Shown: piece after piece, positions 53,640-62,915 of the stretch
Numbering within the stretch: the first letter of the stretch is position 1
Layout: the number at the start of each line of letters is the position of its first letter
Origin: Eledone cirrhosa
Lineage: Eukaryota > Mollusca > Cephalopoda > Octopoda > Eledonidae
Length of the DNA stretch: 64,000 bases
Direction: 5' to 3'
Assembly: GCA_964016885.1 (NCBI GenBank)
Contig: OZ024743.1
Coordinates: 125,340,112-125,404,111 of the forward strand
Notes under the pieces: generated by a model
The model's database searches: none
What the model saw: only the letters and a program-made list of their open reading frames with translations
What the model was told of the DNA's origin: nothing
Position numbers and translations under genes: made by a program

Positions 53640-53885
53640 ACAAATGTGGACATAAAAACAAATGTTACTGGATGCCCAGCTGATGTCAAATACAAAGACA
53701 CATTTGGAAACACACATACATACAAACAATTGCTTCAGCACAGTTTCCATCCACAAAATTTTACACACAAGGCATTGGTCAGCCTAGGCTATAGTAGAAG
53801 AAACTTGCCCATGGTTCCACACTGGGATTGAATGCAAAGCCCAAGTGGTGGCAAAGCAAACTTTGTAACCACAGTCATGTCTGCA
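53640..53885 (-). mobile_element. tRNA-derived SINE, inverted copy
   Basis: Complement shows a tRNA-like head with a loose B box (cattcaatcccagtg), then the gggcaag..cttctactatagcct body and ggatggaaactg block typical of a cephalopod SINE family. Lies 41 bp from the donor of the penultimate exon, in the intron. Confidence 0.7.
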
Positions 53886-53925
53886 GTTATAATATTAAAA
53901 GAAAGAGGTGAAATATTTTACTAAC

Positions 53926-54027
53926 CTTGCCAAAATTAATTGAAAATCTTTTCTCGTCTTCTATCGCATGAGCAAAACCACCTTGAAGACCAAAATTAAC
54001 ACTGAAGAATGGGAATCCTTTAGGAAT
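53926..54027 (-). CDS. CWF19L2: CWF19L2 penultimate exon
   Basis: A 102-nt exon, 34 codons, phase 0 on both sides. The acceptor is tttactttatAG and the donor GGCAAG|GTTAGT. Translation runs [20 protein letters not shown] and ends S-I-N-F-G-K. The [13 protein letters not shown] block is the hallmark of the CwfJ C-terminal domain 2 of CWF19L2. No stop or frameshift. A foldback transposon begins only 61 bp upstream of its acceptor side (54088). Confidence 0.93.
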
Positions 54028-54087
54028 CTATAAAGTAAAATAAAATTTTCTTAAAATACTTTAGTGATGATGATGATATATATATAT

Positions 54088-55044
54088 ACTAGACATGAAA
54101 AATGCGCAAGCTCAAAGGTGCCACAGAATGTTATAATAAACCTTCAAAAGTGTGGGACTAGAGTTGTTGCTAAAAAATATTGTAATCATTATATATCGTA
54201 CATTCTGTGGCATCCTTTATAAAAATAGCTTAAACCAACGAAGCCTTTATTTTTACGCTATTTCACTTAGTTAATTCTTAGAGTGTAACATATAAAAATA
54301 TGATTTACAACTATAAAATAAATTAATTAATATAATAACAGAGCTGCGGAGCTGAAATTTAGGAAATAATGGAGTATCGGATCCTGAGTTGGAGCCAGTC
54401 AATTTTTGGCCGACTCCGCAGCCCTGTATAATACATTTCATATTAAAGTTATTAATAAACCTATTTTACACAGCATGCAAATTACCATAAGATATTGATA
54501 TTAGATATAAGATACAGCGCAATATCTACAGCTGTAAAAGTACGAAAGTGAAGTAATAATAAGTGGCTTAAGGTAATTCCAATATGAAAGTTTGTAGTGA
54601 TAAAAATTTGATAATGCAATACGATTGTTAATATTATAGTTCTATGAAAATGTAACAATAGATAACTAAATTATTTTACTATTAGTATATTTAAGAAATT
54701 ATCATTATAGATTTGATCGTTCATATAAGCATCATATTAATTTTCAACACGATTATTTTGTTACTATGAGTATATGATAATAATATTTCGTAATTATTTA
54801 TAGCTGTTATTACATTAAACATAGATGTATTTATTTTTATATGTTACACTCTAAGAATTAACTAAGTGAAATAGCGTAAAAATAAAGGCTTCGTTGGTTT
54901 AAGCTATTTTTATAAAGGATGCCACAGAATGTACGATATATAATGATTACAATATTTTTTAGCAACAACTCTAGTCCCACACTTTTGAAGGTTTATTATA
55001 ACATTCTGTGGCACCTTTGAGCTTGCGCATTTTTCATGTCTAGT
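54088..55044. mobile_element. 957-bp foldback transposon with perfect 213-bp inverted arms
   Basis: Left arm 54088-54300 and right arm 54832-55044 are exact reverse complements over 213 nt by my base-by-base reading, beginning ACTAGACATG and ending CATGTCTAGT. The 531-bp interior has no transposase ORF, so it is a non-autonomous element. The perfect arms point to recent insertion or arm conversion. A target duplication is not clear (left flank TATAT, right flank TTAATA). Confidence 0.9.
54339..54426. mobile_element. 88-bp hAT-type MITE nested in the foldback element
   Basis: Ends CAGAGCTGCGGA and TCCGCAGCCCTG form 12-bp inverted termini with one mismatch. Flanks 54331-54338 (tataataa) and 54427-54434 (tataatac) look like an 8-bp target duplication with one difference, as expected for hAT. 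The GGAGCC..GACTCCGCAGCC interior resembles widespread hAT MITEs. Confidence 0.75.
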
Positions 55045-55490
55045 TTAATATTTTTTTAAGGCAACGCTTGTAATAACTCTAGTTAAACAGGATATATATT
55101 AATAATAAATTATCGTTGTAATGTAATTAGATTATGTAATTGTTATTATAAATTATCTTATAAATATTAGTGTAAGATGTATAAAAATATTTTCAGACTT
55201 TTAATATAAACAACTACAAAAAACAATCAATATTAAATCAATATATTATACATAATAGAAAACATAAAATAAACAATACAAAAACAAAATATTTACATAC
55301 AATTGCAATTATCAGTGTATATACATTTTCTTTATATTCCCTGAGCAAATTAATAAGATTTGTTTTTATTGTACATAATTTGATGACTTGTTGGAGTGTA
55401 TTAAAAGATAGCAACAATTTGTGATTAAATTGTTATCTTAAGCAACTCACTTTTTAATAGTTGTTGGCTGAGCGAAATTGTAAAAGCCTA
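55045..55490. other. AT-rich intron sequence
   Basis: The only notable item is a 40-nt stretch at about 55195-55235 (aacaactacaaaaaacaat core) that recurs at about 58190-58230. Confidence 0.5.
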
Positions 55491-55610
55491 TGAGCAAATA
55501 TAAAAAAAAATACACAAACAACATTTCCTTGTGTTATTACAACATTAGATAAAATAATTGAGCAATGTCGTTATATTTTGCTCTTATTGCACATTAATAG
55601 TGTTTCTATT
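55490..55610. repeat. fragment related to the flank of the basic-repeat ORF
   Basis: The acaaacaacattt..acaacattag..gagcaatg blocks match 57010-57110, which borders the 3' end of the ORF at 57101-57565, suggesting two members of one mobile family. Confidence 0.45.
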
Positions 55611-55639
55611 TTTCGGCACAAATCCATTACGGCAGTCCA

Positions 55640-55790
55640 TTACTGGTACTTTATTTTATCGAATTAGTAAGTATGAAAGTCGAAGTTAACCTCGACAGGA
55701 TTTGAACTTAGAATGCAAAGGACCATAACAATACTGCAAAGCATGGTGTCTGACGCTCTACCAATACTTGTGTTGAGCTGGTCATTAATT
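55640..55790 (-). mobile_element. tRNA-derived SINE, inverted copy
   Basis: Contains actggtactttattttatcg, gaagttaacctcgacagg and gatttgaacttagaatg (B-box region in complement), hallmark blocks of another cephalopod SINE family. Diverged. Confidence 0.65.
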
Positions 55791-56430
55791 TATGGTGGTC
55801 GTGCGTGGAGTAGAGCAATCGCTAGTTGAAATATTATGAACAAAACATTTTTATTTGCCGAAGAACATATTTTCAATACTGTTTGTGAATGTGACGAAGG
55901 AAATACATTCTGATATGGAACAGTGTACAAAGTGTGTCTGTGAATAACATAATGTTACCTCATGTTGTTGTCAAGACATAATGGATTTCGTATATCCAGT
56001 TAGAAGATGAAACCTAGCCATCTCGGATTAGTTATATTTCATGCCATGTGTAAACGTGTTTGAGGATAGCAAAATATGCGTGTTTCTTGTCTGGAAACTT
56101 TCTGCTAAACTGATTGGTTTCGTTTTTGGCACTATACAATACTCATCCAACAGATAGCTGTATTGGATCCTTGATTGGTTAATATTTAGGTGAGGGTGCT
56201 TGATGCAGAGTTAGTGCAAAATGGATCAATGAGTGTAATAATAATAATGATAATAATAATGAAAATATTGTGTACAATGCTGAGGTGCACTACAACTCAT
56301 CAAAAGTGCATATATAATACATAGGGTAATATAAAAACGTCAGGAAAAAAGAACAGTGCATGAGTCATGATATACACATATGTGCATGTGTATGGAAGGG
56401 GGACATCAGGTGTAGTTTTGGTGTATTTCG
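55790..56430. other. intron sequence without recognised features
   Basis: Short ATA/ATG trinucleotide stretch near 56240; otherwise nothing assignable. Confidence 0.4.
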
Positions 56431-56900
56431 GAATGTATGATGGTTTTAAAGGATGCAGTGTGTCATCAGCTAACAACTGATGCAGGAAGTTTGTTCCATC
56501 CTTCAGCAACTCTGAGCATGAAGAAATATTTCCTAAAGTCATGGGAGCTGTGTTGTTTTCTGACTTTGTAGGCATGTCCACGTGTTAGACACATGGAGAT
56601 CAAAAAGGTGTTCGGGGTTGTTGTTGGTCGGATGGTTAATAACTTTGTGGGTGTTTACCAAGTCCATTGCCAGAGGGAAGCAAAATATTCAGGGTATGGT
56701 AGGTGTCTGATGGAGGGTATGCGCTTGGTTGCATGTCTCTGAACAGTTTCCAGGAGATCAATGTTCTGAGCAAGATAGGGGTTCCAGACTGATGACGCGA
56801 ACTCCAAGTGTATTCGTACCATAGATGTATACAGCTTTAAATAGATGGCTGGAGAGCAGCTAATGAAGGTCTTGCTGATTGATGCCAAGTCAATCTTAAT
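56430..56900 (-). pseudogene. CR1/jockey-like LINE ORF2 C-terminal fragment
   Basis: Minus-strand translation: Y-L-K-L-Y-T-S-M-V-R, H-L-E-F-A-S-S-V-W-N-P, L-E-T-V-Q-R-H-A-T-K-R-I, H-L-P-Y-P-E, then in another frame N-P-E-H-L-F-D-L-H-V-S-N-T and after a further frame change H-A-Y-K-V-R-K-Q-H-S-S-H-D-F-R-K-Y-F and W-N-K-L-P-A-S-V-V. This is the post-RT region of non-LTR elements. Frameshifts show it is dead. Confidence 0.8.
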
Positions 56901-57100
56901 AAATTGACTGATTTATCTGTTCACTACTGCTAATCCACCGCTGTTTGTACAATTTTTTAGATAATGTCAATTTGAGCTTGAATCATTGGCGTAATGAAAT
57001 TTGAAAAGATTATAAGCAAATCTTTTTTAAAATACACAGACAACATTTAACTGTATCGTTGCAACATTAGATCTAATAATGGAGCAACATTTGTGCAGAA

Positions 57101-57565
57101 TTATTGTTTGTGCAATAAGATATTTGCAGATCTGTACTTGGTCTGCTCTTTAGCCAACTCGGTACGTTTAGAAGCTCTACGCTCGGCTTGCTTTTGAGAT
57201 ATAATAGCTGAATTTGCAGATCTATACTTGGCCTGCTTGTTTGCCAACTCATACCGTTTTGAACATCTATACTTGGCCTGTTTTTGTGTTAATTTAGCAA
57301 AATTCACAGCTCTATAATCGGCCTGTTTTTGTCTCAACTTCTCCCGATTCCGCATCCGGTAAGCTGCTTTCACATCCAATTTAATACGCCCATCTAGATT
57401 ATTAGCACAGGAATGTGAACAAGCTTGTGGGACCGCATCATTGTAAGTATATGAACTGCTTGCAACATCAAGACCCAATTCACAAGTGCAGCGTTGCTCA
57501 TTCACATCGGCAGTGGGGACACCAAAATCAGTGACAGGTCTCGATTCACTCGCGAGATACATCAC
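57101..57565 (-). CDS. hypothetical protein with K-Q-A-x-Y-R basic repeats
   Basis: A 154-residue open frame. The first half is nondescript, with several Cys (C-T-C-E-L-G-L and C-S-H-S-C). The second half (from about residue 70) has five to six units of about 13-14 residues, each with an L-x-x-K-Q-A-x-Y-R or close core separated by basic stretches, predicted helical. I do not recognise a named family. Similar basic repeats occur in mobile-element proteins of molluscs, and the flank is shared with 55490-55610, so a transposon origin is likely. It sits in a CWF19L2 intron, sense with the gene. Confidence 0.45.
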   Translation of the reverse strand: MMYLASESRPVTDFGVPTADVNEQRCTCELGLDVASSSYTYNDAVPQACSHSCANNLDGRIKLDVKAAYRMRNREKLRQKQADYRAVNFAKLTQKQAKYRCSKRYELANKQAKYRSANSAIISQKQAERRASKRTELAKEQTKYRSANILLHKQ

Positions 57566-57593
57566 AGCTACACTATATATTTAAACATATATA

Positions 57594-57650
57594 CAGTGAT
57601 ACCTCGCTACTTGGCGGTTCAACTATCGCGGATTCACGATTTCGCGCATT
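57594..57650 (+). mobile_element. pogo/Tigger-like transposon terminus
   Basis: TA followed by CAGTGATACCTCGCTACTT and a GCGGTTCAACTATCGCGG block, typical of Tigger/pogo-type ends. No matching opposite end found, so a fragment. Confidence 0.5.
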
Positions 57651-57844
57651 TTTAGAATATATATATGAACACCTAAAATTTTTCATTAAATCCATTAAAA
57701 TATTAATAATAAACACAGTTCTAATCATACGCTATATATATATATATATATAAATATAAGTAATTAATACCGTATAAATGGTACAAAGACTGTTTATGTA
57801 AAATGTATTTCTCAACAGAGTATTGAATACTTAGGAGAAATTCA

Positions 57845-58058
57845 AAACGAAGAGTGATAAAATTTCAAGCAAAGAGTTTAATTAGGTAATGACTTACAAA
57901 TTTGTTTCAGTATATAGACAAAGCCTGAAGCGCTAATTATAATAATTAGTTAATAATATTACAAAATATATTAATATTATATTAAATATATACTGAAACA
58001 AATTTGTAAGTCATTACCTAATTAAACTCTTTGCTTGAAATGTTATCATTCTTCGTTT
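57845..58058. repeat. 214-bp foldback with 72-bp arms
   Basis: Left arm 57845-57916 and right arm 57987-58058 are reverse complements with only about two mismatches, around a 70-nt AT-rich spacer. MITE-like; no coding content. Confidence 0.8.
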
Positions 58059-58060
58059 AT

Positions 58061-58093
<33 letters not shown>

Positions 58094-58111
<18 letters not shown>
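58094..58111. repeat. AG dinucleotide run next to a TA tract
   Basis: Nine AG units directly after a TA-rich tract beginning near 58061. Confidence 0.85.
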
Positions 58112-58860
58112 TTTATCTAGTCCTTCGCTCAAGATTAATCTATAAGTTTAGATGTCTGCCTTCGTTTAAGTAAATATTACAGTAAGATTTTTAATATAAA
58201 CAACTACAAAAAACAATTAATATTAAAACGAAAAAATTATCAATGATAAAAGAAGCGGATGCAACTTTTTTTTTTATAAAGTTATATTCCTGTTTCTTTA
58301 AAGAACATTTCATTTTTGTTCTATTGTAGGCGAAATAATGCAATGGTTTAATAGGGAAGATATAACTTACCAATTATGTCTCTAACCGTGTAACGCTTTT
58401 TAAGTAGATAACTACAATTGAAAATACTAAAGAAATGGAACCAACAATTCAATTTGAAAGTCGTCTACTTATAGTGACAGTGTATTACTGGTACTTTATT
58501 TTATCGACCGTAACGATGAAATGCAAATGCTTAAAATTTAAATTGCCTTAATTCTATCGTCTGCTGTTTCATTAAAGGGAGATTCTCGTCTGTATTTAAT
58601 TCTATCGTCTACTGTTCCACTAAACAGATATACCTCCACTATCGTCTCGATTTATACATTTTAACTTATAACTTATACACATTTGATTTGAAATATTTTA
58701 TCTAGTCCCCCCTCTCAATATTATGATGATTTCTTTCGAATGAAACAGTTCTAGTCCTGTAGAAGCCATTTATATATATAATTGAACTGAGTTAAAAATT
58801 CACAATATTTATAATTAAATAAGCTCATATATATATGTATGTATTTATCTGTTTATTGTA
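58112..58860. other. intron sequence with minor repeat scraps
   Basis: A SINE scrap (actggtactttattttatcg) at about 58480-58510, a short duplicated motif (taattctatcgtct) near 58549 and 58602, and a scrap shared with about 53410 (aatgaaacagttctagtc). No gene seen. Confidence 0.45.
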
Positions 58861-58882
58861 TTATATATAATGTGTGTATATA

Positions 58883-58990
58883 CAGGATGTCCCCCAAAAC
58901 TATATACACACTTCAACAGCATTCTAATAACTATTGCCTGTACAGGTAATCAAAGTGTCAATCGAATGTTAGTTTCGTGTTTTAACAGTA
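58883..58990 (+). mobile_element. possible Tc1/mariner-type terminus
   Basis: TA then CAGGATGTCCCCCAAAAC, the style of a Tc1/mariner end. No opposite terminus or transposase detected. Confidence 0.3.
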
Positions 58991-59099
58991 CAAATTTACA
59001 ATACACACATAACACACATAAAACCAGTGTATATACATACATGAATGTGTATATACAATATATATGTATATATATATAGACACATATATTCACGGTGCA

Positions 59100-59440
59100 A
59101 CGGAACATTAAAATATAGATGCGGGAGGGGGGGGGTGTATATATATAGGGGCGCTGGGGATAAAGGAGTGTAAAGCGTGTGTAATTGATATATTGAAGGA
59201 GAGGAGCGTGCAGCGATAGAGTAACAAATATATAGAGAGGGGGAGAGATGGTATTGAAGGGGAGGAGTGCAAAGAGTAAGAGAGATATATATAGAGACGG
59301 AACAGATAGAGAGAAACAGGCGTAAGTAACAGTGGAAGAGATATATAGAGAGGGGGAAATGTGTTATTGAAGGAGAGGAGTGTAAAGCGAAAGCGTAAGA
59401 TATATATAGAGAGAGGGGGAATAGTATATATATATATATA
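59100..59440. repeat. purine-rich degenerate minisatellite
   Basis: Imperfect repeats, each with a tattgaaggagaggag core, an aaagcg-like segment and atatatagagag(g)ggg, with cores near 59191, 59253 and 59367. The complementary strand gives a chance ORF rich in Ser, Pro and Tyr that I do not consider a gene. Confidence 0.6.
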
Positions 59441-59543
59441 TATATATCAACACTTACTCTGATTGGTTGAAAATTAGCCAATGACATACGATCACCACCA
59501 CCACGGCTATCCCCGAAAAATTTATGAAGAAGCTACGCATATA

Positions 59544-59598
59544 TGTTAGAACACGAAAAGTGAACATTCTGTTGTTTCACACTTTTCGTGTTCTAACA
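59544..59598. repeat. perfect 19-bp stem hairpin
   Basis: TGTTAGAACACGAAAAGTG at 59544-59562 and its exact complement at 59580-59598, with a 17-nt loop. Confidence 0.85.
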
Positions 59599-59648
59599 GA
59601 TATACACACACATATATATATAAATAAATATATGTATATACATATATA

Positions 59649-60869
59649 CGAGGTGGTATCAAAATGTTTCCAGACTAGCTCAGTAGCATGCCAACAGATG
59701 GCAGCACAGGGTTGTGTGCACAGTTATAAGTCAGTGTACCAAGTGACATCATTATGTATACATTGTGAGTTGTTAAATTGGTGTTTTTCTGATCACGTCC
59801 GTGTGCGAGTCTGTGATTACATCATGGACATCAAGTTGGAACAAAGAGCCAATGTGAGGTTTTGTGTTAAACTTGGAAAATTGGCCACAGAGACATTGAA
59901 CATGCTTCAGCAAGCTTACAGCCATGAGGCAATGAGTTGTTTGTAATGATTCAAGTGGCATAGGCATTGAAAAAATTAGGCAATTTGTGCATGAGGATTG
60001 TTGGAAGACGATCAATGACTTTGCTAACATTGTTGGTGTGTCATATGAGTTAGTGCAGGTAATCCTAACGTCTGAACTGAACATGCGGCATTTCGTTGCC
60101 AAGTTTGTCCCACGCCTGCTGACACAGGATCAGATGGAAAATCGTGTTGAAGTTTGCCAAGAACTCAAACAGAGTGCAGCGAATTAGCCATCATTAATAT
60201 CAAGGATCATCACCAGTGATGAGTCTTGGGTTTACAGTATGATCCAGAGACAAAGCAGCATTCAACGCAATAGAAGAGTTCATCATCTTCATGACTGAAG
60301 AAGGTGAAATGGAGCCACATTTCTATCAAGTGAATGCTCATCATCGTTTTCAATATCCGCAGCATTGTTCATCGAGAATTTGTCACCCAGGGCTAGATCG
60401 TCAAAAGAGAGTTTTACTGTGAAGTTCTGAGGTGTTTGAGGAACATTTGGTGAAAGCGACCGGATCTGTGGCGCATGAAAAACTGCATTCTCCAGGACAA
60501 CAATGCACCCTGTCACCAAGCACTCATCATCCGTGAGTTTCTCGCTAAGCACAGCATGCCATCACTTCCGCACCCACCCTACTCACCAGATTTAGCTCCT
60601 GTGGAATTCTTTCTTTTCCTGAAGATGAAAATCAAGCTCAAAGGTTGCCATTTTTACGCCATTGCCAAGATCCAGCACAAATTGCAGAAGGTTCTCAACA
60701 AGCTTACAAAAGATGACTTTGAGGCCATATTCCAGGAGTGGTAGAAACACAGGTATCAGTGCATTGCTGCACAAGAAGACTATTTTGAAGGCAATGGAGT
60801 TTAAACTTATGTAAATAAAGTCTGTTTTTAAATAAAGAGCTAGTCCAAAAACTTTTTGACTAACCCTCG
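59649..60869 (+). mobile_element. full-length decayed mariner element
   Basis: Inverted termini 59649-59681 and 60837-60869 (CGAGG..GACTAGCTC) agree at 24 of 33 positions. Flanked by TA on both sides (59647-59648, 60870-60871), the mariner target duplication. 1221 bp. The interior holds a broken transposase. Confidence 0.88.
59824..60804 (+). pseudogene. mariner transposase pseudogene
   Basis: Starts M-D-I-K-L-E-Q-R-A-N-V-R-F-C-V-K-L-G-K with the first HTH, stops after E-A-M-S-C-L near 59944 with the next stretch (family F-E-W-H region) missing. Resumes with V-H-E-D-C-W-K-T-I-N-D-F, L-T-S-E-L-N-M-R and R-L-L-T-Q-D-Q-M-E-N-R-V-E-V-C, then S-D-E-S-W-V-Y (first catalytic Asp). After more frame breaks come D-N-N-A-P-C-H and P-P-Y-S-P-D-L-A-P-V-E-F-F. 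The third catalytic position, normally Asp after L-A-P-x, is Glu here, and the second is ambiguous. Multiple stops and frameshifts: inactive. Confidence 0.88.
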
Positions 60870-60887
60870 TATGTATATATCTATATA

Positions 60888-62147
60888 TAGGGTGCGAACG
60901 ATATTTGTTCGCAAGATTAGTCTAGGAAAAAATAACACAGTAGTTTTATTTTTTAAGATATATTTATCGAACTTGGGTCAGTTTGCTTTCATGACTTGTT
61001 CTTTCGATCTCTCTCGATAAACCCGCCATTGGCTTTGATGACAGCCTCAATGCGGCCTTGGAACCCGCTAAAAGCCTTTGTCAGTGTCCCCCGACTTAGG
61101 CCCCTAAAGGCACTTGTGATCCTGGCCTTCAGATCGTCTTTCGTATTGCAGCTAGATCTGTTGGTGTCTTGTTCCACTGCGCCCCAGACAAAGAAGTCGA
61201 GGGGGTTGCAGTCAGGCGAGCTGGGAGGCCAAATGTCAGGTGAAGTGTGGTCGACGAAGTTCTCTGACAGCCAGGCTTGGGTCTTTCGGCTGGTATGGCA
61301 GGGCGCTGAGTCTTGCTGCCACACGTACGGCCTACCTGCAGCTGCCTGGTCGATCCAGGACTTTACTACCTCGCTCAGAATGCGGATGTAGCCATCGGTG
61401 TTCAGCTTGAGGCCCTCAGGGAAGAAGTGAGGTGGCATCACGTCACCTTGACTGCTGACGACACCTAAGACCAATGTGGTCGCTGGAAACTTTGTCTGCA
61501 TGACTCTGGGCACGTCTTTGGATGAGACAGCGAGCCACCTGTTGTTCTGGGAGTTGATCTTCTGGTCTTGGCAGAAGTTTTTCTCGTCGGAGAAAAACCA
61601 CAGCATGTCTGGCTCCAGTGGGTGTTTCAAATTGTTGATCAGCTTCTTTGCATGCTTCAGTCGCTTTTCTTGCATTGCCTTTGACAGAAATTGTCCTTTC
61701 CTCATCTTGTATGAAATGTAATGAATGTCTTCATGTACCACCAGCCTAATGAGCTTTTCATCCATGCCTTTCTCCCTTGCAATGGCATGCATCAACTTGC
61801 TAGGCGTCCTGAAGGCATCAGATCGTCGATCATGTGTTTTCCTCTCTGATGTTGCTTCGTAGTCGAATCCTGAATCTTCCAATTCTTTTCTGACCTTTTC
61901 CACCATTCTCCTGCTGACGCTGAGAAAGTCTGAAATTTCCTTATTTGTCCTCCCGGCGCGGATTCCAAGAACTCCGTGTCTCTTCCACAAATTTGGAAGT
62001 TCAAAATTATTCATAATCAATTATTCTAAAAGTAAATAATGGAAATATAGTCACTGTTCTTATGAAGACAAGAGTGACAACGGAAGTAAAAAAAATTTGC
62101 ATAAAATTACCAGTTGAAAATTGTGAACAAATATCATCCACACTCTG
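60888..62147 (-). mobile_element. intact DD37D mariner-like transposon
   Basis: A 1260-bp element. Terminal 27 bp at each end (TAGGGTGCG... and, in complement, CAGAGTGTG..., both with GATATTTGTTC) agree at 21 of 27 positions. TA is present on both sides (60886-60887, 62148-62149). Contains one complete transposase gene. It starts 18 bp after the end of the neighbouring mariner. Confidence 0.88.
60989..62014 (-). CDS. DD37D (maT-type) Tc1/mariner transposase
   Basis: Cut-and-paste transposase, 341 residues from the first ATG (a TTG two codons upstream is also in frame; the ATG is the plausible start). Normal length for the IS630-Tc1-mariner superfamily. N-terminal HTH around T-N-K-E-I-S-D-F-L-S-V-S, then a linker with a basic H-D-R-R-S stretch. 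Catalytic triad: Asp143 in F-F-S-D-E-K-N-F, Asp235 in W-Q-Q-D-S-A-P-C-H, Asp273 in C-N-P-L-D-F-F-V-W-G. The second and third are separated by 37 residues, which defines the DD37D group. No stop or frameshift, so potentially active or recently so. Sits in a CWF19L2 intron in gene sense. Confidence 0.9.
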   Translation of the reverse strand: MNNFELPNLWKRHGVLGIRAGRTNKEISDFLSVSRRMVEKVRKELEDSGFDYEATSERKTHDRRSDAFRTPSKLMHAIAREKGMDEKLIRLVVHEDIHYISYKMRKGQFLSKAMQEKRLKHAKKLINNLKHPLEPDMLWFFSDEKNFCQDQKINSQNNRWLAVSSKDVPRVMQTKFPATTLVLGVVSSQGDVMPPHFFPEGLKLNTDGYIRILSEVVKSWIDQAAAGRPYVWQQDSAPCHTSRKTQAWLSENFVDHTSPDIWPPSSPDCNPLDFFVWGAVEQDTNRSSCNTKDDLKARITSAFRGLSRGTLTKAFSGFQGRIEAVIKANGGFIERDRKNKS

Positions 62148-62149
62148 TA

Positions 62150-62165
62150 TATATATATACACACA

Positions 62166-62240
<75 letters not shown>
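62150..62240. repeat. TA microsatellite followed by ATGT repeats
   Basis: About 27 TA units (62164-62218), then five ATGT units. It borders the right end of the DD37D element, consistent with TA-targeted insertion. Confidence 0.9.
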
Positions 62241-62329
62241 GTATATGTATCTATATACACTTCTTATATATGCCTCAGTGCTTGCTTTATGTAAAGACAT
62301 AGAAACATATTTTTATTAACAAAAGCAAA

Positions 62330-62620
62330 AACTTCCTAAACTTATTTCACCCATCTCTTTAGCTTCATTTCCAGTGCCAACTGGTATCACCTAGGTAACC
62401 GAATGTGGTTCTCACCCCTATAAGTCACCTAAACAACTATAGACTTCCAATCCAATCATCTCCTGGTTTAATACAACCACCTGGCCCTTAGGTGCCTTGA
62501 ACAGAGCCACTAAATTTCAAGCATTTGGACCAGATTTCCAGTTTGAGGATACCTTCCTCCTCCTTTCTCCCTCACACCCATCCCTGAGGCCTTCAAAATG
62601 ACCATGAGCACCATCTTTTA
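62330..62620. repeat. dispersed repeat shared with the array monomer
   Basis: Contains cctggcccttaggt and a pyrimidine-rich tail corresponding to monomer positions about 2945-3030. Diverged. Confidence 0.45.
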
Positions 62621-62639
62621 TTCTCTGACTAAACAGTAA

Positions 62640-62830
62640 AAAAAAACAACCCATTTTGTGTGCATTGCCTACATAAAAATGAGTTTCTACATACTCCCTT
62701 ACTGCATATTGTGTTATGCCATTTGTTTGTTATTGATAGACTTTTGGAGTCTCTGCGGTTAACTAGCTGTATCTTTATCTTTTAAATGTTCATCTTCAAT
62801 ACTTTTAAAACAAGCTCAGTCTTTCAAGAT
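62640..62830 (-). pseudogene. possible LINE tail scrap
   Basis: Short stretch (catactccc.tactgcatat.g) resembles the PHD-like tail of the LINE fragment at 52720-52800. Too short and degenerate for certainty. It ends about 85 bp from a CWF19L2 exon. Confidence 0.3.
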
Positions 62831-62915
62831 TTGAACATCTACATGGCTGCAGTCAAAAGGTTGGAACTGGCAAAAGAGCAAATATATCCTTTAAAAGTAT
62901 TGTAAACAAAATTAC

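Noticed and set aside
58996..59487. A 163-residue minus-strand ORF rich in Ser, Pro, Tyr and Ile
   Set aside because: It is the translation of the purine-rich minisatellite and TA tracts.
59773..60102. Minus-strand 109-residue ORF
   Set aside because: Antisense shadow of the mariner transposase pseudogene.
60996..61391. Plus-strand 131-residue ORF
   Set aside because: Shadow of the DD37D transposase on the opposite strand.
62062..62319. Plus and minus ORFs rich in Ile-Tyr
   Set aside because: Translation of the TA microsatellite.
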